DNA of 64,000 nt, taken from positions 166,738-230,737 of the forward strand of contig NZ_JAAGBB010000005.1 of the NCBI RefSeq assembly GCF_018129085.1. The letters run 5' to 3'. The translations under genes and the position numbers were made by a program. Below are positions 1-7,456 of the stretch, piece by piece. The notes under the pieces are model-generated. The model made no database searches. It was not told the origin of the DNA and saw only the letters and a program-made list of their open reading frames with translations. This DNA comes from Plastoroseomonas hellenica. GTDB taxonomy: Bacteria > Pseudomonadota > Alphaproteobacteria > Acetobacterales > Acetobacteraceae. How positions within the stretch are numbered: position 1 is the first letter of the stretch; each line of letters starts with the position of its first letter.

Positions 1-98
1 CCCGGATAGCAGCCTGCCCCCGGCAGCCGTCCCCAAGATCATGGACACTGACGCGCCGCCGCCACGCTTCGCGATCGGCTTGCCGGCGCGTCGCGTCC

Positions 99-138
99 GG
101 AGCGTGATGCGCTCGCAACCGCTCACGCATCATGCTCC
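99..138. repeat. Hairpin repeat, copy 1 (REP/RIME-like)
   Basis: Two 13-base arms (99-111 and 126-138) are inverted repeats with one mismatch around a 14-base loop that ends in GCTCA. A near copy with the same loop length lies at 6778-6821. The right arm plus flank (121-148) matches 6802-6829 at 24 of 28 bases in the same orientation. It looks like a dispersed palindromic repeat of the kind common in alphaproteobacteria. A role as a boundary of the nuclease-RT-polymerase island is inference from position only. Confidence 0.55.
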
Positions 139-204
139 AACCCCTTGTTTTCTTCCTGACGGGTGGCGCTCCATCGATTCTATGCGCCGCCGCGGGGAGG
201 CTCG

Positions 205-1089
205 CTATCCACGCTCCATGGGCAGCGCATCGTCCTTCGCCCATTCGCTCATGGAGGCGTCATAGACCGCGAGGTCGGCATAGCCGAGTTGGTGCAGGAG
301 GAAGGCATCCAGCGTCGCTGCGATGCCGCCCCCGCAATACAGGATGATCCGCTTCGATCGGTCGGCACCGACGGCGGCGAAGGTCGCGGCGACGTCCTCC
401 GGCGACCGGAAGCGCATCGACTGGGGATCGACCACCGACGCCACGGGGACGTTGACGCTGCCGGGAATTCTGCCGGGCCGCCCATATCGCGGATTGTTCC
501 CACTATGCAGGTCCGGTGCGAGCGCATTGATCGTGCAGATGGTGCCATCGCCGATCGCTGCCTGCACCTCCGCCTTGCCGACGAACAGGCCCGGGCGCGG
601 CCGGGCGAGGAGGGTCGCGGGCGGATAGACTTCGGTGCCGGCCGCGACCGCGCGTCCTTCGGCCTGCCATTTGTCGAACCCGCCATCGAGCACCGCCGCG
701 TCATCGAAGCCGATGGCGCGCAGCATCCACCAGACGCGCGTGGCCCACTGCATGTTCTTGCGCGCGTAGAGCACGACGCGGTGCCCATCGCCGATGCCCT
801 TCGCCGCGAGCCGCGCCGCGAGATCATCCGCCGGCGGCATGGTGAAGTTGAACGGGCTCGATGGGTCGGAGAGCTCACCCTGCAGGTCCAGAAAACCCGA
901 GCCTGGGATATGCGCCGCCTCGTAGTCGCGGCGCCCGCTCTCGACACGATAGGGCCTGCCGGTGCCGGTCTCGTAGATCAGATAGGTCGTGCAGTCGAAG
1001 ACGCGGAGCATCGGGTCCGCCAGATGCTCCTCGAGCCACTGCGCGCTGACCATGGCCTCCGGGTGGACGTAATGCGCGGTGGTCGACAC
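205..1089 (-). CDS. sseA: Sulfurtransferase, tandem rhodanese (3-mercaptopyruvate/thiosulfate type)
   Basis: A 294-residue protein with two rhodanese domains, the usual length for 3-mercaptopyruvate or thiosulfate sulfurtransferases, which move sulfane sulfur onto cyanide, thiols or thioredoxin. The N-terminal domain (about 12-145) lacks a catalytic cysteine. The C-terminal domain (about 165-290) carries the active loop CGGGIAAT with Cys252; its CGxG form is nearer to the mercaptopyruvate enzymes than to the CRKG loop of thiosulfate enzymes. The start is GTG at 1089, seven bases after a strong AGGAGG (complement at 1097-1102). Probably cytoplasmic, as no signal peptide is seen. It stands alone, pointing away from the island to its right. 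The gene symbol is by family resemblance. Confidence 0.9.
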   Translation of the reverse strand: MSTTAHYVHPEAMVSAQWLEEHLADPMLRVFDCTTYLIYETGTGRPYRVESGRRDYEAAHIPGSGFLDLQGELSDPSSPFNFTMPPADDLAARLAAKGIGDGHRVVLYARKNMQWATRVWWMLRAIGFDDAAVLDGGFDKWQAEGRAVAAGTEVYPPATLLARPRPGLFVGKAEVQAAIGDGTICTINALAPDLHSGNNPRYGRPGRIPGSVNVPVASVVDPQSMRFRSPEDVAATFAAVGADRSKRIILYCGGGIAATLDAFLLHQLGYADLAVYDASMSEWAKDDALPMERG

Positions 1090-1771
1090 GGGCGATCCTC
1101 CTGACGGTTTTGGCCCGGACCGGGCGCCTCATCCGAGCCTGCCCTCGATCCAGGCCGCTTCCAAGCTGAAGGCGGCTGCATCGATGTCCGTGGATGGCCG
1201 TGAGCGGTCCTACCAGCTAATGCTAGGCCGAGGTGCATAGCTGCCGCTCGGAACATTGCGGGAGCTAAGAAACCGACCCTCATCGATTTTCCCATCGCGA
1301 AAGTCGCCTTAGCGTTCGAAATATAAGCTGGGCAGATCAGATGCACATTCTGCTCAAGAAGATTGCGCCGCATGCGCGAGAGCGCGAGCGCTATTGCCTC
1401 GACCGAACCATTCTGGCGGAGGGGGACTAGCCGGCTCGTTCGTCGAACTCGGCCTGATCGCATGTCCGGCGCAGCATGCTCGGCGTCATGGGAGGCGCTG
1501 CGCAACATCTGCGCTAGATAGCAAGCTACGGCGTAACGATCGAGCGTGACCATCGGTTTGCCGTTCGAACGCCCTTGGGCGCATGAAGACGCTGTGGCCA
1601 TGCGCGGCAACCAGTTGCCGAGCTCCGACGAGAGAAAGGACATTGCTCAGACGAAGATGCGCCGCATGCCGGGCCCATTGCGTTGGATCGTGTTCGTTCG
1701 ATGATGGTGAAAGGGGCAATGATCAGGCGCAGGATCGCGCCGCCCGCGCTGAGCGGGTGGGGAGTGTCGCG
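1090..1771. other. 682-bp intergenic region, left flank of the island
   Basis: No gene is supported here. A 221-codon frame on the minus strand (978-1643) and a 29-codon frame on the plus strand (from 1341) have no recognisable content. Base composition falls toward that of the island. The region should hold the divergent promoter for the sulfurtransferase and the promoter of the nuclease-RT-polymerase genes. No convincing -35/-10 pair, structured RNA or tRNA attachment site was seen. Confidence 0.5.
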
Positions 1772-3313
1772 ATGACGAGGCTTGGTCGCGACATCTATCG
1801 CCGTAAGCTCGAGCGGCTTTTGGCCCAGAGCCAGGACGAGCCGATGATCGGCCTCATCTCGGCGATCGTTGGCATACAAGGGGGGTACGAGGCACCGCTG
1901 TCCGCCGTGCTGGACATGCCCAGGGAAGCGATCGGCGCGGAGCTCGGCTCCCGCTATCACGTCCCGCTCTGGACGATGGAGACGCTCGTCAATGAGCTGC
2001 TCGCCACTCCGAAGATCAGAAATCAGGGTATTGGACGCACGCGGCTGCTGCGCGCCGACCTGTTCGAAACGGTACGCGTGCTGGTCAGTATACTCGTTAA
2101 GCTCGAAAATGCCGAGGATAGCATCTTCCTCCAATCCCACGACGTCTTCTACGAGATGGGCCGAATAGCGCAGCGACAGTTCCCTTGGCAGAGAGGCGCG
2201 GCCAATGCTCCTCAACTCTATCGCTCGATGCTCCTGTATGGATCGGGCAGCGCCGGACAGTTCTTCGAGGAAAGCACCGGGATCGCGATCGCAGACTTCG
2301 TGAAGGTCGGTGCCTATCTGGCCGGCGCGCTGGGCCGGTGTGAGCTGATCGACAGGCGGCGAGACCTGTCTTCCGTCGCGATCTCTCCGGAGATGTGCGA
2401 AGCCGCCTTTGCCCGGTTCGTCATCGGCCATGCTGAAGCACGCGCGCGCACCGCGCAGATACGCGCGCCGGGCCGGCACACGGCGTACCGTCCCAGCATC
2501 CTGCGAGATTACCCCGTCCTTGCATTCGGTGGCGCAGGCCAGAGGCTGCGCGCGCCGATACCCGAGCTCATCACCTATCGCTACACCTCAGGTCTCTATC
2601 TCGATGTCGTCCGCGGCGGCGGCGGCGTCTGGGCCGGGATCGGCAGCCGGTTCGAGACCTACGTGTGCGAGTATCTCGAAGCAATGATGGCGCCCTACAA
2701 GGTGACAGGCGAGGCAATCTACGGGCCCAAGAAGGCGCGGTTCCGCACGCCCGATGTGCTCATCTCGGACACGCGGCACGTGCTGTGCGCGGTCGAATGC
2801 AAAGCCAAACGAATGAGCTTCGAGGCGCGCTTCGCGGACGATCCGTTGGTGGAGGATGCGCGAGGGTTCGACGAAATGGCAAAGGGCGTATTGCAGCTCT
2901 GGCGCTTCTTTGCCCACGCGAGGCGCGGCCTGACAGCGCCGCTCAGCCTCGCCGGAGACTGTCAGGGCGTGATCGTGACGGCAGATAGTTGGCTCACCAT
3001 GGCCCGAAATCAGGCCGAGCAGGTCCTCGCAGCGGCCAATAAGCTCGCTGACGGGGAGTGGGATATCGGTCTGGAGGACCGGCGGGATATCACTTTCTGT
3101 CAGATCGACGATGTTGAATTCGTGCTCCAACACGGCACGGCGGACAGCTTCATTGCAGCCTGTCGCGAGGTGGCGTCCGGCGAAAAGAAGGGCTGGATGC
3201 TCTCGGTCGCGCACTCCGCCAATCAGAATTTCGAACGTTCCTATCCATTCAACGGTCGGATCGGGAGCCTTCTACCTTGGCTAGTTCCGGAAGAACGCGA
3301 GCGCACGTTATAA
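1772..3313 (+). CDS. Unknown protein with PD-(D/E)XK nuclease-like C-terminal half
   Basis: A 513-residue protein that I cannot place in a named family. Residues 1-280 are mostly helical with no motif I recognise. The second half shows the order expected of a PD-(D/E)XK nuclease: E295 in a helix (GSRFETYVCEYLE), D328 in TPDVLI and the E342-C-K344 strand (VECKAKR), followed by helices. That suggests a metal-dependent endonuclease, but the reading is by eye. ATG 1772 is chosen because GGGGAG lies about eight bases upstream; an in-frame ATG at 1583 has no ribosome site and adds a low-complexity leader. It is the first gene of a three-gene cluster, 71 bases before the reverse transcriptase, and is more A/T-rich than the chromosomal genes around it. 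A defence role is inferred from the neighbours. Confidence 0.7.
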   Translation: MTRLGRDIYRRKLERLLAQSQDEPMIGLISAIVGIQGGYEAPLSAVLDMPREAIGAELGSRYHVPLWTMETLVNELLATPKIRNQGIGRTRLLRADLFETVRVLVSILVKLENAEDSIFLQSHDVFYEMGRIAQRQFPWQRGAANAPQLYRSMLLYGSGSAGQFFEESTGIAIADFVKVGAYLAGALGRCELIDRRRDLSSVAISPEMCEAAFARFVIGHAEARARTAQIRAPGRHTAYRPSILRDYPVLAFGGAGQRLRAPIPELITYRYTSGLYLDVVRGGGGVWAGIGSRFETYVCEYLEAMMAPYKVTGEAIYGPKKARFRTPDVLISDTRHVLCAVECKAKRMSFEARFADDPLVEDARGFDEMAKGVLQLWRFFAHARRGLTAPLSLAGDCQGVIVTADSWLTMARNQAEQVLAAANKLADGEWDIGLEDRRDITFCQIDDVEFVLQHGTADSFIAACREVASGEKKGWMLSVAHSANQNFERSYPFNGRIGSLLPWLVPEERERTL

Positions 3314-3384
3314 ACAGGGTATGCTAGAACTTGTGCCTGTCGACGGGCCTTCTGTGGAACCTGGTGAAATGAGGCGCTACTGGC

Positions 3385-5088
3385 GTGACAACGGGTGATC
3401 AATCGAAAGCTGACGAGGACTATTCGCTAAGCTCCTCCTTCTGGGCGAAGGGGCAAGCTTTGGGATTCCCGATCCGGTTCGATGTGGTGCTGCGGCATCT
3501 GCGGCAGGACATGCGGGACGATTGGTATTTCGACTGCCTGCAATACGAGGATCTTTTCAGCGACCCGAACGAGGCGAAGAAGATTATAATATCGCTCCTC
3601 CAGGAGTGGAATGGCGTCTATTGCGGAACACGGAGCGTCGTCCGGAACATCCCGAAGAAGGGCTATGGAGAGCGATACGGCTTAGAAACAGACTTTTTTG
3701 ACCGTTTCATTTATCAGGCTATCTGTAGCTTTCTCATTCCCTATTACGATAGGCTGTTGAGCCATCGGGTTCTCAGCTATCGCTACGATCCTCAGCCCCA
3801 GAACCCGAAGTATCTTTTCAAACCCAAGATAAGCAGGTGGTTTATATTTGAGGGCGTGACACTGACATTCGTCAGATCAAATAAGTACCTTTTGGTTACA
3901 GACATCAGTAATTTCTTCGAGAATATATCACGAACTCAGGTTATAACTGAATTGGAACGCTCGGTACCAGACATAGAGGCAACGGGTCCGGAAAAGCTAC
4001 AGATACGCAATGCGATCAGCACACTGGATAATCTACTAGAGAAGTGGACATTCAGTGGCAGCCACGGACTGCCGCAAAATCGTGATGCGTCTTCCTTCTT
4101 ATCTAATATCCTGCTGTCTCGCCTGGACCGGGAGATGGCTAAGAAGGGGCATGACTATTACCGATATGTCGATGATATCCGGATTATCTCCGACTCCGAG
4201 CTGCACGCTCGGCGTGCTCTCCAGGATCTCATCCGGGAGCTGCGGGCGGTGGGCTTGAACATTAACGCCAGTAAAACCGAGATATTGCTGCCGGGTACGC
4301 CCAAGGATGCACTCGCAATGTATTTTCCATCTCAGGACAGTATGACGACCGCGATCAATCACATGTGGCAGTCGCGGAGCCGTCGGGTTGTGACGAGGTC
4401 GGTCACCTATATTTTTGACATACTGACTAACTGCATCGCGTCGGGCGAGACCCAATCGCGCCAATTCCGCTTCGCCGTGAACCGCGTCGCGCAAATTGTG
4501 GAATCAGGCCTCTTCGACGTGAGCGATGCCTTATCGACAACGTTGCTGGACACGCTTTCGGGAACATTATCTGACCACGCCGTATCGACGGATCAATATT
4601 GTCGGCTCATCGCGATCCTGGACAGGGATGGACGCTGCCTGCCTGCATTGGAAGCCTTCGTTCTGGCAGAGGAAGGCGCCATTCACGACTGGCAGAATTA
4701 CAATATCTGGCTGCTCCTCGCCGTACGGAAATATCGGTCCGACGCTCTCGTCTTGTTGGCTGGTCGCAAGCTTCAGGAGGATATGAGATCGGGAGAAGCC
4801 GCTGCCATCTTCATCTGGCTTCGCTGCGTAGAAGAAACGGCCCTGATTGAGCGATCGGTCCAAGGCTTCGAGGCGTCGCTGCCGTACCAGAATGCACGCT
4901 ACCTCCTGATCTCCGCGTCCGTGCTCCCGCCGGGAGATCTGCAGCCGCTGCACGGCTTGGTGTCGTCGCGATTGAGGGGGACGGGCGCGCGCGCAGCGCG
5001 CCACAAAAACGAGGATGGCTTACCATTCGCTGTCCGTGAACGACCCGATCTGCTGAACCTCGTGGATGAGGTCAGCGAATATGATTGA
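3385..5088 (+). CDS. Reverse transcriptase of the Abi/UG (defence-associated) type
   Basis: A 567-residue reverse transcriptase. The palm is clear: motif A VTDISNFFENI (171-181, Asp173), the template-grip segment GLPQNRDASS (228-237) in place of the PQG of intron and retron enzymes, motif C YVDD (261-264), and a motif D-like segment GLNINASKTEI (290-300). About 160 residues precede the palm and about 260 helical residues follow it. That architecture is known from Abi and UG reverse transcriptases of phage-defence systems rather than group II introns; no maturase or HNH domain is present. The GTG start at 3385 follows GAGG by ten bases. The stop overlaps the ATG of the next gene (5081), suggesting translational coupling to the polymerase-like protein. 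Codons are markedly A/T-rich, a sign of transfer. The exact UG subgroup is undetermined. Confidence 0.85.
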   Translation: MTTGDQSKADEDYSLSSSFWAKGQALGFPIRFDVVLRHLRQDMRDDWYFDCLQYEDLFSDPNEAKKIIISLLQEWNGVYCGTRSVVRNIPKKGYGERYGLETDFFDRFIYQAICSFLIPYYDRLLSHRVLSYRYDPQPQNPKYLFKPKISRWFIFEGVTLTFVRSNKYLLVTDISNFFENISRTQVITELERSVPDIEATGPEKLQIRNAISTLDNLLEKWTFSGSHGLPQNRDASSFLSNILLSRLDREMAKKGHDYYRYVDDIRIISDSELHARRALQDLIRELRAVGLNINASKTEILLPGTPKDALAMYFPSQDSMTTAINHMWQSRSRRVVTRSVTYIFDILTNCIASGETQSRQFRFAVNRVAQIVESGLFDVSDALSTTLLDTLSGTLSDHAVSTDQYCRLIAILDRDGRCLPALEAFVLAEEGAIHDWQNYNIWLLLAVRKYRSDALVLLAGRKLQEDMRSGEAAAIFIWLRCVEETALIERSVQGFEASLPYQNARYLLISASVLPPGDLQPLHGLVSSRLRGTGARAARHKNEDGLPFAVRERPDLLNLVDEVSEYD

Positions 5089-5782
5089 TTCCGTATGGAA
5101 GTTGATGCTGTTCGTGAAGGACTTTACCGGGCGCGGTGCGGATCGCTTCTATTGGCTGGAAGATGGTCAGCTGAACGAGACGAGCGCCGAGCAGGTTGTG
5201 GAGTTCCCCGGCGCGGTCGTATGTCACGACTTCTGGATCATCCGCGACGTCCTCTTCGATAAGACGCAAGACTTGCCGAGAGCCATCATCGATCTCGACG
5301 AATTTCGAATGGCTGTTAGCGGAAATCCCGAAGACCGGCTCTCTCGGGAAAAGGTGGATATCACGAGCGAGCTGGGGCGATACGGAGCAAGCCCGGAGAT
5401 CTGTTCCACCTACAAGAGGATGTTCAACAGAGGGGTGGAGTTTGATGCTGACGTGGCGTGCTCAGCCGCGAGAATCATGGCCGGAATGTACTTGTCCCTG
5501 TGCGCAAAGGCGTCTGCTGACGGAGAGTTCGAGCGCTTCTTCGCGGTAGAAGTGCCTGTCTATCGGCTTCTCCAGAAGGCCATGTCGAGAGGGATCACCA
5601 TCAACTCCGCGGACCTATCGGAGAAGCGAAGAGAGGCGGAATATGACTACTTCTTTTCTTTGAAAAGGTACTCTGCTACGCACGACATGCCACTAGAGAC
5701 GCCTACTTTGGCAGAGATTGAAGGCAGACTTTATAAATCTGGGTTCGATCTCAGCGGGTGTATCAACCGAATATATACTTGA
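5081..5782 (+). CDS. Family A DNA polymerase-like protein, N-terminal part (frameshifted)
   Basis: The start ATG 5081 overlaps the reverse transcriptase stop by eight bases; an alternative in-frame ATG is at 5066. The frame encodes the N-terminal part of a Pol I-like protein. The segment VYRLLQKAMSRGITINSADL matches the start of the Pol I thumb region, where a helix is followed by a GI-x-hydrophobic turn. Upstream lies a region reminiscent of a degenerate 3'-5' exonuclease fold (VVCHDFWIIRDVLF), without visible DEDD acidic residues. The frame ends at 5782, just after a GGG run at 5756-5758. Reading one G fewer joins it directly to the next frame (L-S-G-V-S-T), so the two parts are almost certainly one gene. 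The break may be a mutation, a sequencing error or a programmed shift. Confidence 0.65.
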   Translation: MIDSVWKLMLFVKDFTGRGADRFYWLEDGQLNETSAEQVVEFPGAVVCHDFWIIRDVLFDKTQDLPRAIIDLDEFRMAVSGNPEDRLSREKVDITSELGRYGASPEICSTYKRMFNRGVEFDADVACSAARIMAGMYLSLCAKASADGEFERFFAVEVPVYRLLQKAMSRGITINSADLSEKRREAEYDYFFSLKRYSATHDMPLETPTLAEIEGRLYKSGFDLSGCINRIYT

Positions 5783-6632
5783 GTTTCTGCCACACGAGAA
5801 CGACTTTGGCAATGATACGCTCGCCCTCCGTGAATTCGATGCGGCGAAGCGGGTGCTGTCGTCGCTCGTCTTGTCGAGCGGTAGCACGCGGCCAATCATC
5901 GACGTCTTCGGATCGCGAACGTCACGCGTGCATCTGCGCACTCCCTCGCTGCAAAACATGCCAAAGAAGTACCGGACGATCGTGGCGGCGCGCGAGGGTG
6001 CCAAGCTCTGTTATGTCGATTTTGACCAATATGAAGTCGGCATCATGGCAGCCCTCTCCGAAGATCCGGAGCTGGCAACCCTATATGGTGCGGGAGATAT
6101 GTACGACCTGTTCGCGACGACCCACCTCGGGCTCGCGGGAAATCGGAAGGCCGCAAAACAACTATTCCTCTCATATGCTTATGGGATGAGCCGGAAGGCC
6201 TTGATCGACGCGGCAGTATCACTAGGGGCCGATCGCGAGCGGGCGAAGACCGCCTTCAGGCTCTTCTCTAAATATGAAGAGTGGAAGAGGACAGTCTGGA
6301 CGGCATTCCAGCGCGAGGGTCGCGTCGCAACGGTGCAAGGCAATCATTACAACAGGAACGGAAATGGCCAGCTGTCCGCCAAGGAGCAGCGCTCAGCGGT
6401 CAGTCAGGTGGTTCAGGGTACCGCCTCGCTGATCTTCAAGAAGGCCCTGCTGGAGGTCGGTGACCTTGAGGACGTGACCATCGTATTGCCCATGCACGAC
6501 GCGCTTCTGTTCGAGCACCGCTTGTCAGACACGCCAGCGAAGGTGGTGGCTGCGTTCGAAAAGGTGATGACTGCGCAACTGCAGGGTCGCGTCCATGGCA
6601 AGGCCTCGGTCGGGCAATTCGCTCTGGACTGA
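5718..6632 (+). CDS. Family A DNA polymerase-like protein, catalytic C-terminal part
   Basis: This frame carries the fingers and palm of a family A DNA polymerase. The expected order is present: LQNMPKK (like LQNIPVR of Pol I), motif A DFDQYEVGIMAALS (101-114, catalytic Asp101), the O-helix RKAAKQLFLSYAYGMS (143-158, with R143, K147 and Y155 at the Pol I 754/758/766 positions), VVQGTAS (232-238) and motif C LPMHDALLFE (257-266, Asp261). Two departures are visible: Leu replaces the O-helix Phe (Pol I F762) and Ala262 replaces the Glu after HD in motif C. The TTG at 5718 is only the frame's first start codon; the real protein probably continues from the upstream frame after a one-base shift near 5756. 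Third gene of the nuclease-RT-polymerase cluster. Catalytic aspartates are kept, so synthesis is plausible. Confidence 0.75.
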   Translation: MKADFINLGSISAGVSTEYILEFLPHENDFGNDTLALREFDAAKRVLSSLVLSSGSTRPIIDVFGSRTSRVHLRTPSLQNMPKKYRTIVAAREGAKLCYVDFDQYEVGIMAALSEDPELATLYGAGDMYDLFATTHLGLAGNRKAAKQLFLSYAYGMSRKALIDAAVSLGADRERAKTAFRLFSKYEEWKRTVWTAFQREGRVATVQGNHYNRNGNGQLSAKEQRSAVSQVVQGTASLIFKKALLEVGDLEDVTIVLPMHDALLFEHRLSDTPAKVVAAFEKVMTAQLQGRVHGKASVGQFALD

Positions 6633-6777
6633 GTAGTCACCTTAGACCGCAACGGCCGCTTTCGATTTTCATCTGAGCTCCGCCGCATGGCCGCAGCGGG
6701 CGCGAAGTGGACACTCTCGTCGGCATGCCGGTTGTCTGCTTCCCATCCAAAGCAGCCAGTTCCGATTGGGTTTCAGC

Positions 6778-6821
6778 CTGGAGCATGGGCCGTTTACTTG
6801 CGCTCACGGACCATGCTCCAG
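6778..6821. repeat. Hairpin repeat, copy 2 (REP/RIME-like)
   Basis: Arms 6778-6792 and 6807-6821 pair at 14 of 15 bases around a 14-base loop ending in GCTCA. It has the same geometry as the repeat at 99-138. It lies in the non-coding stretch after the polymerase-like gene, so the two copies bracket the sulfurtransferase and the whole A/T-rich cluster. Confidence 0.55.
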
Positions 6822-6870
6822 CCCTTTGTCGGGTCACGCGGTTCAGAGTTTTCGACGCCGCCGCCTCGCC

Positions 6871-7403
6871 CTAGGCGGCGCGATCCGCCCAGTTGCTGAT
6901 CGCGCCGGCATGCACGGCTTCGGCCACCATCTGCGTGGTCGCGGCCGAGAGCGTCCAGCCGAGATGGCCATGGCCGGTGCTGTAGAAAACGCCCGGCCGG
7001 CTACCGGCGCCGATGCGCGGCATCAGGTTCGGCGTCATCGGCCGCAGCCCGGCCCAGGGCACCACCCGCGCCGTGCCGACATCCGGGAATAGCGCCTCCG
7101 TCCAGGCCACCAGCGGCCGGATGCGGTCGGCGCGGATGTCGCGGTTCTCGCCATTGAACTCCGCCGTGCCGCGACCCGGAAGCGGTCGCGGCCGAGCCGG
7201 CTGGTGACGATCTTGGTCGCGTCATCAAGCAGGCTGACCATCGGCGCCGCCGCCCGGCTCCGCTCGTCATCCAGATGCACGGCGATGGAGTAGCCCTTCA
7301 CCGGATAGATGTTGATGCGATCGCCGAGCATCGCGGCGAAGCGGCGGCTGGCGACGCCGGCGCAGACCACCACCGCATCGGCTGCCAGCATCTCCGTGCC
7401 GCC
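6871..7403 (-). pseudogene. Broken dadA copy, C-terminal fragment
   Basis: This stretch aligns base for base with the 3' part of the intact dadA-like gene at 14733-15980 (6871 matches 14733). It covers the segment from ADAVVVCAGVASRRF to the C-terminus ending DRAA. One base is missing near 7173, which shifts the frame after RDRFRVA. The N-terminal half is absent: homology stops near 7403, where the sequence changes to that of the P450 3' flank. The part at 7243-7403 is repeated again at 11455-11615. A remnant with no expected product. Confidence 0.85.
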
Positions 7404-7456
7404 CTCCCCGGATGGGGTTTGTGTCCCTTCCCGGGGAAGAACCGGTCAAGGCAGCT

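Noticed and set aside
978..1643. 221-codon minus-strand frame
   Set aside because: It overlaps the sulfurtransferase start, has no ribosome site and no recognisable domain, and its last part is the antisense of a real gene region.
1583..1771. Upstream extension of the nuclease-like gene
   Set aside because: No ribosome site before ATG 1583 and an arginine/cysteine-rich leader; ATG 1772 has GGGGAG at the right distance.
3385..5088. Group II intron or retron
   Set aside because: The RT lacks maturase and HNH domains, no intron boundary or msr/msd-like inverted repeat was seen upstream, and its grip segment is of the Abi type.
1772..6632. Prophage remnant
   Set aside because: A polymerase and nuclease could be phage genes, but no integrase, structural or lysis genes are present, and the RT context fits defence better.
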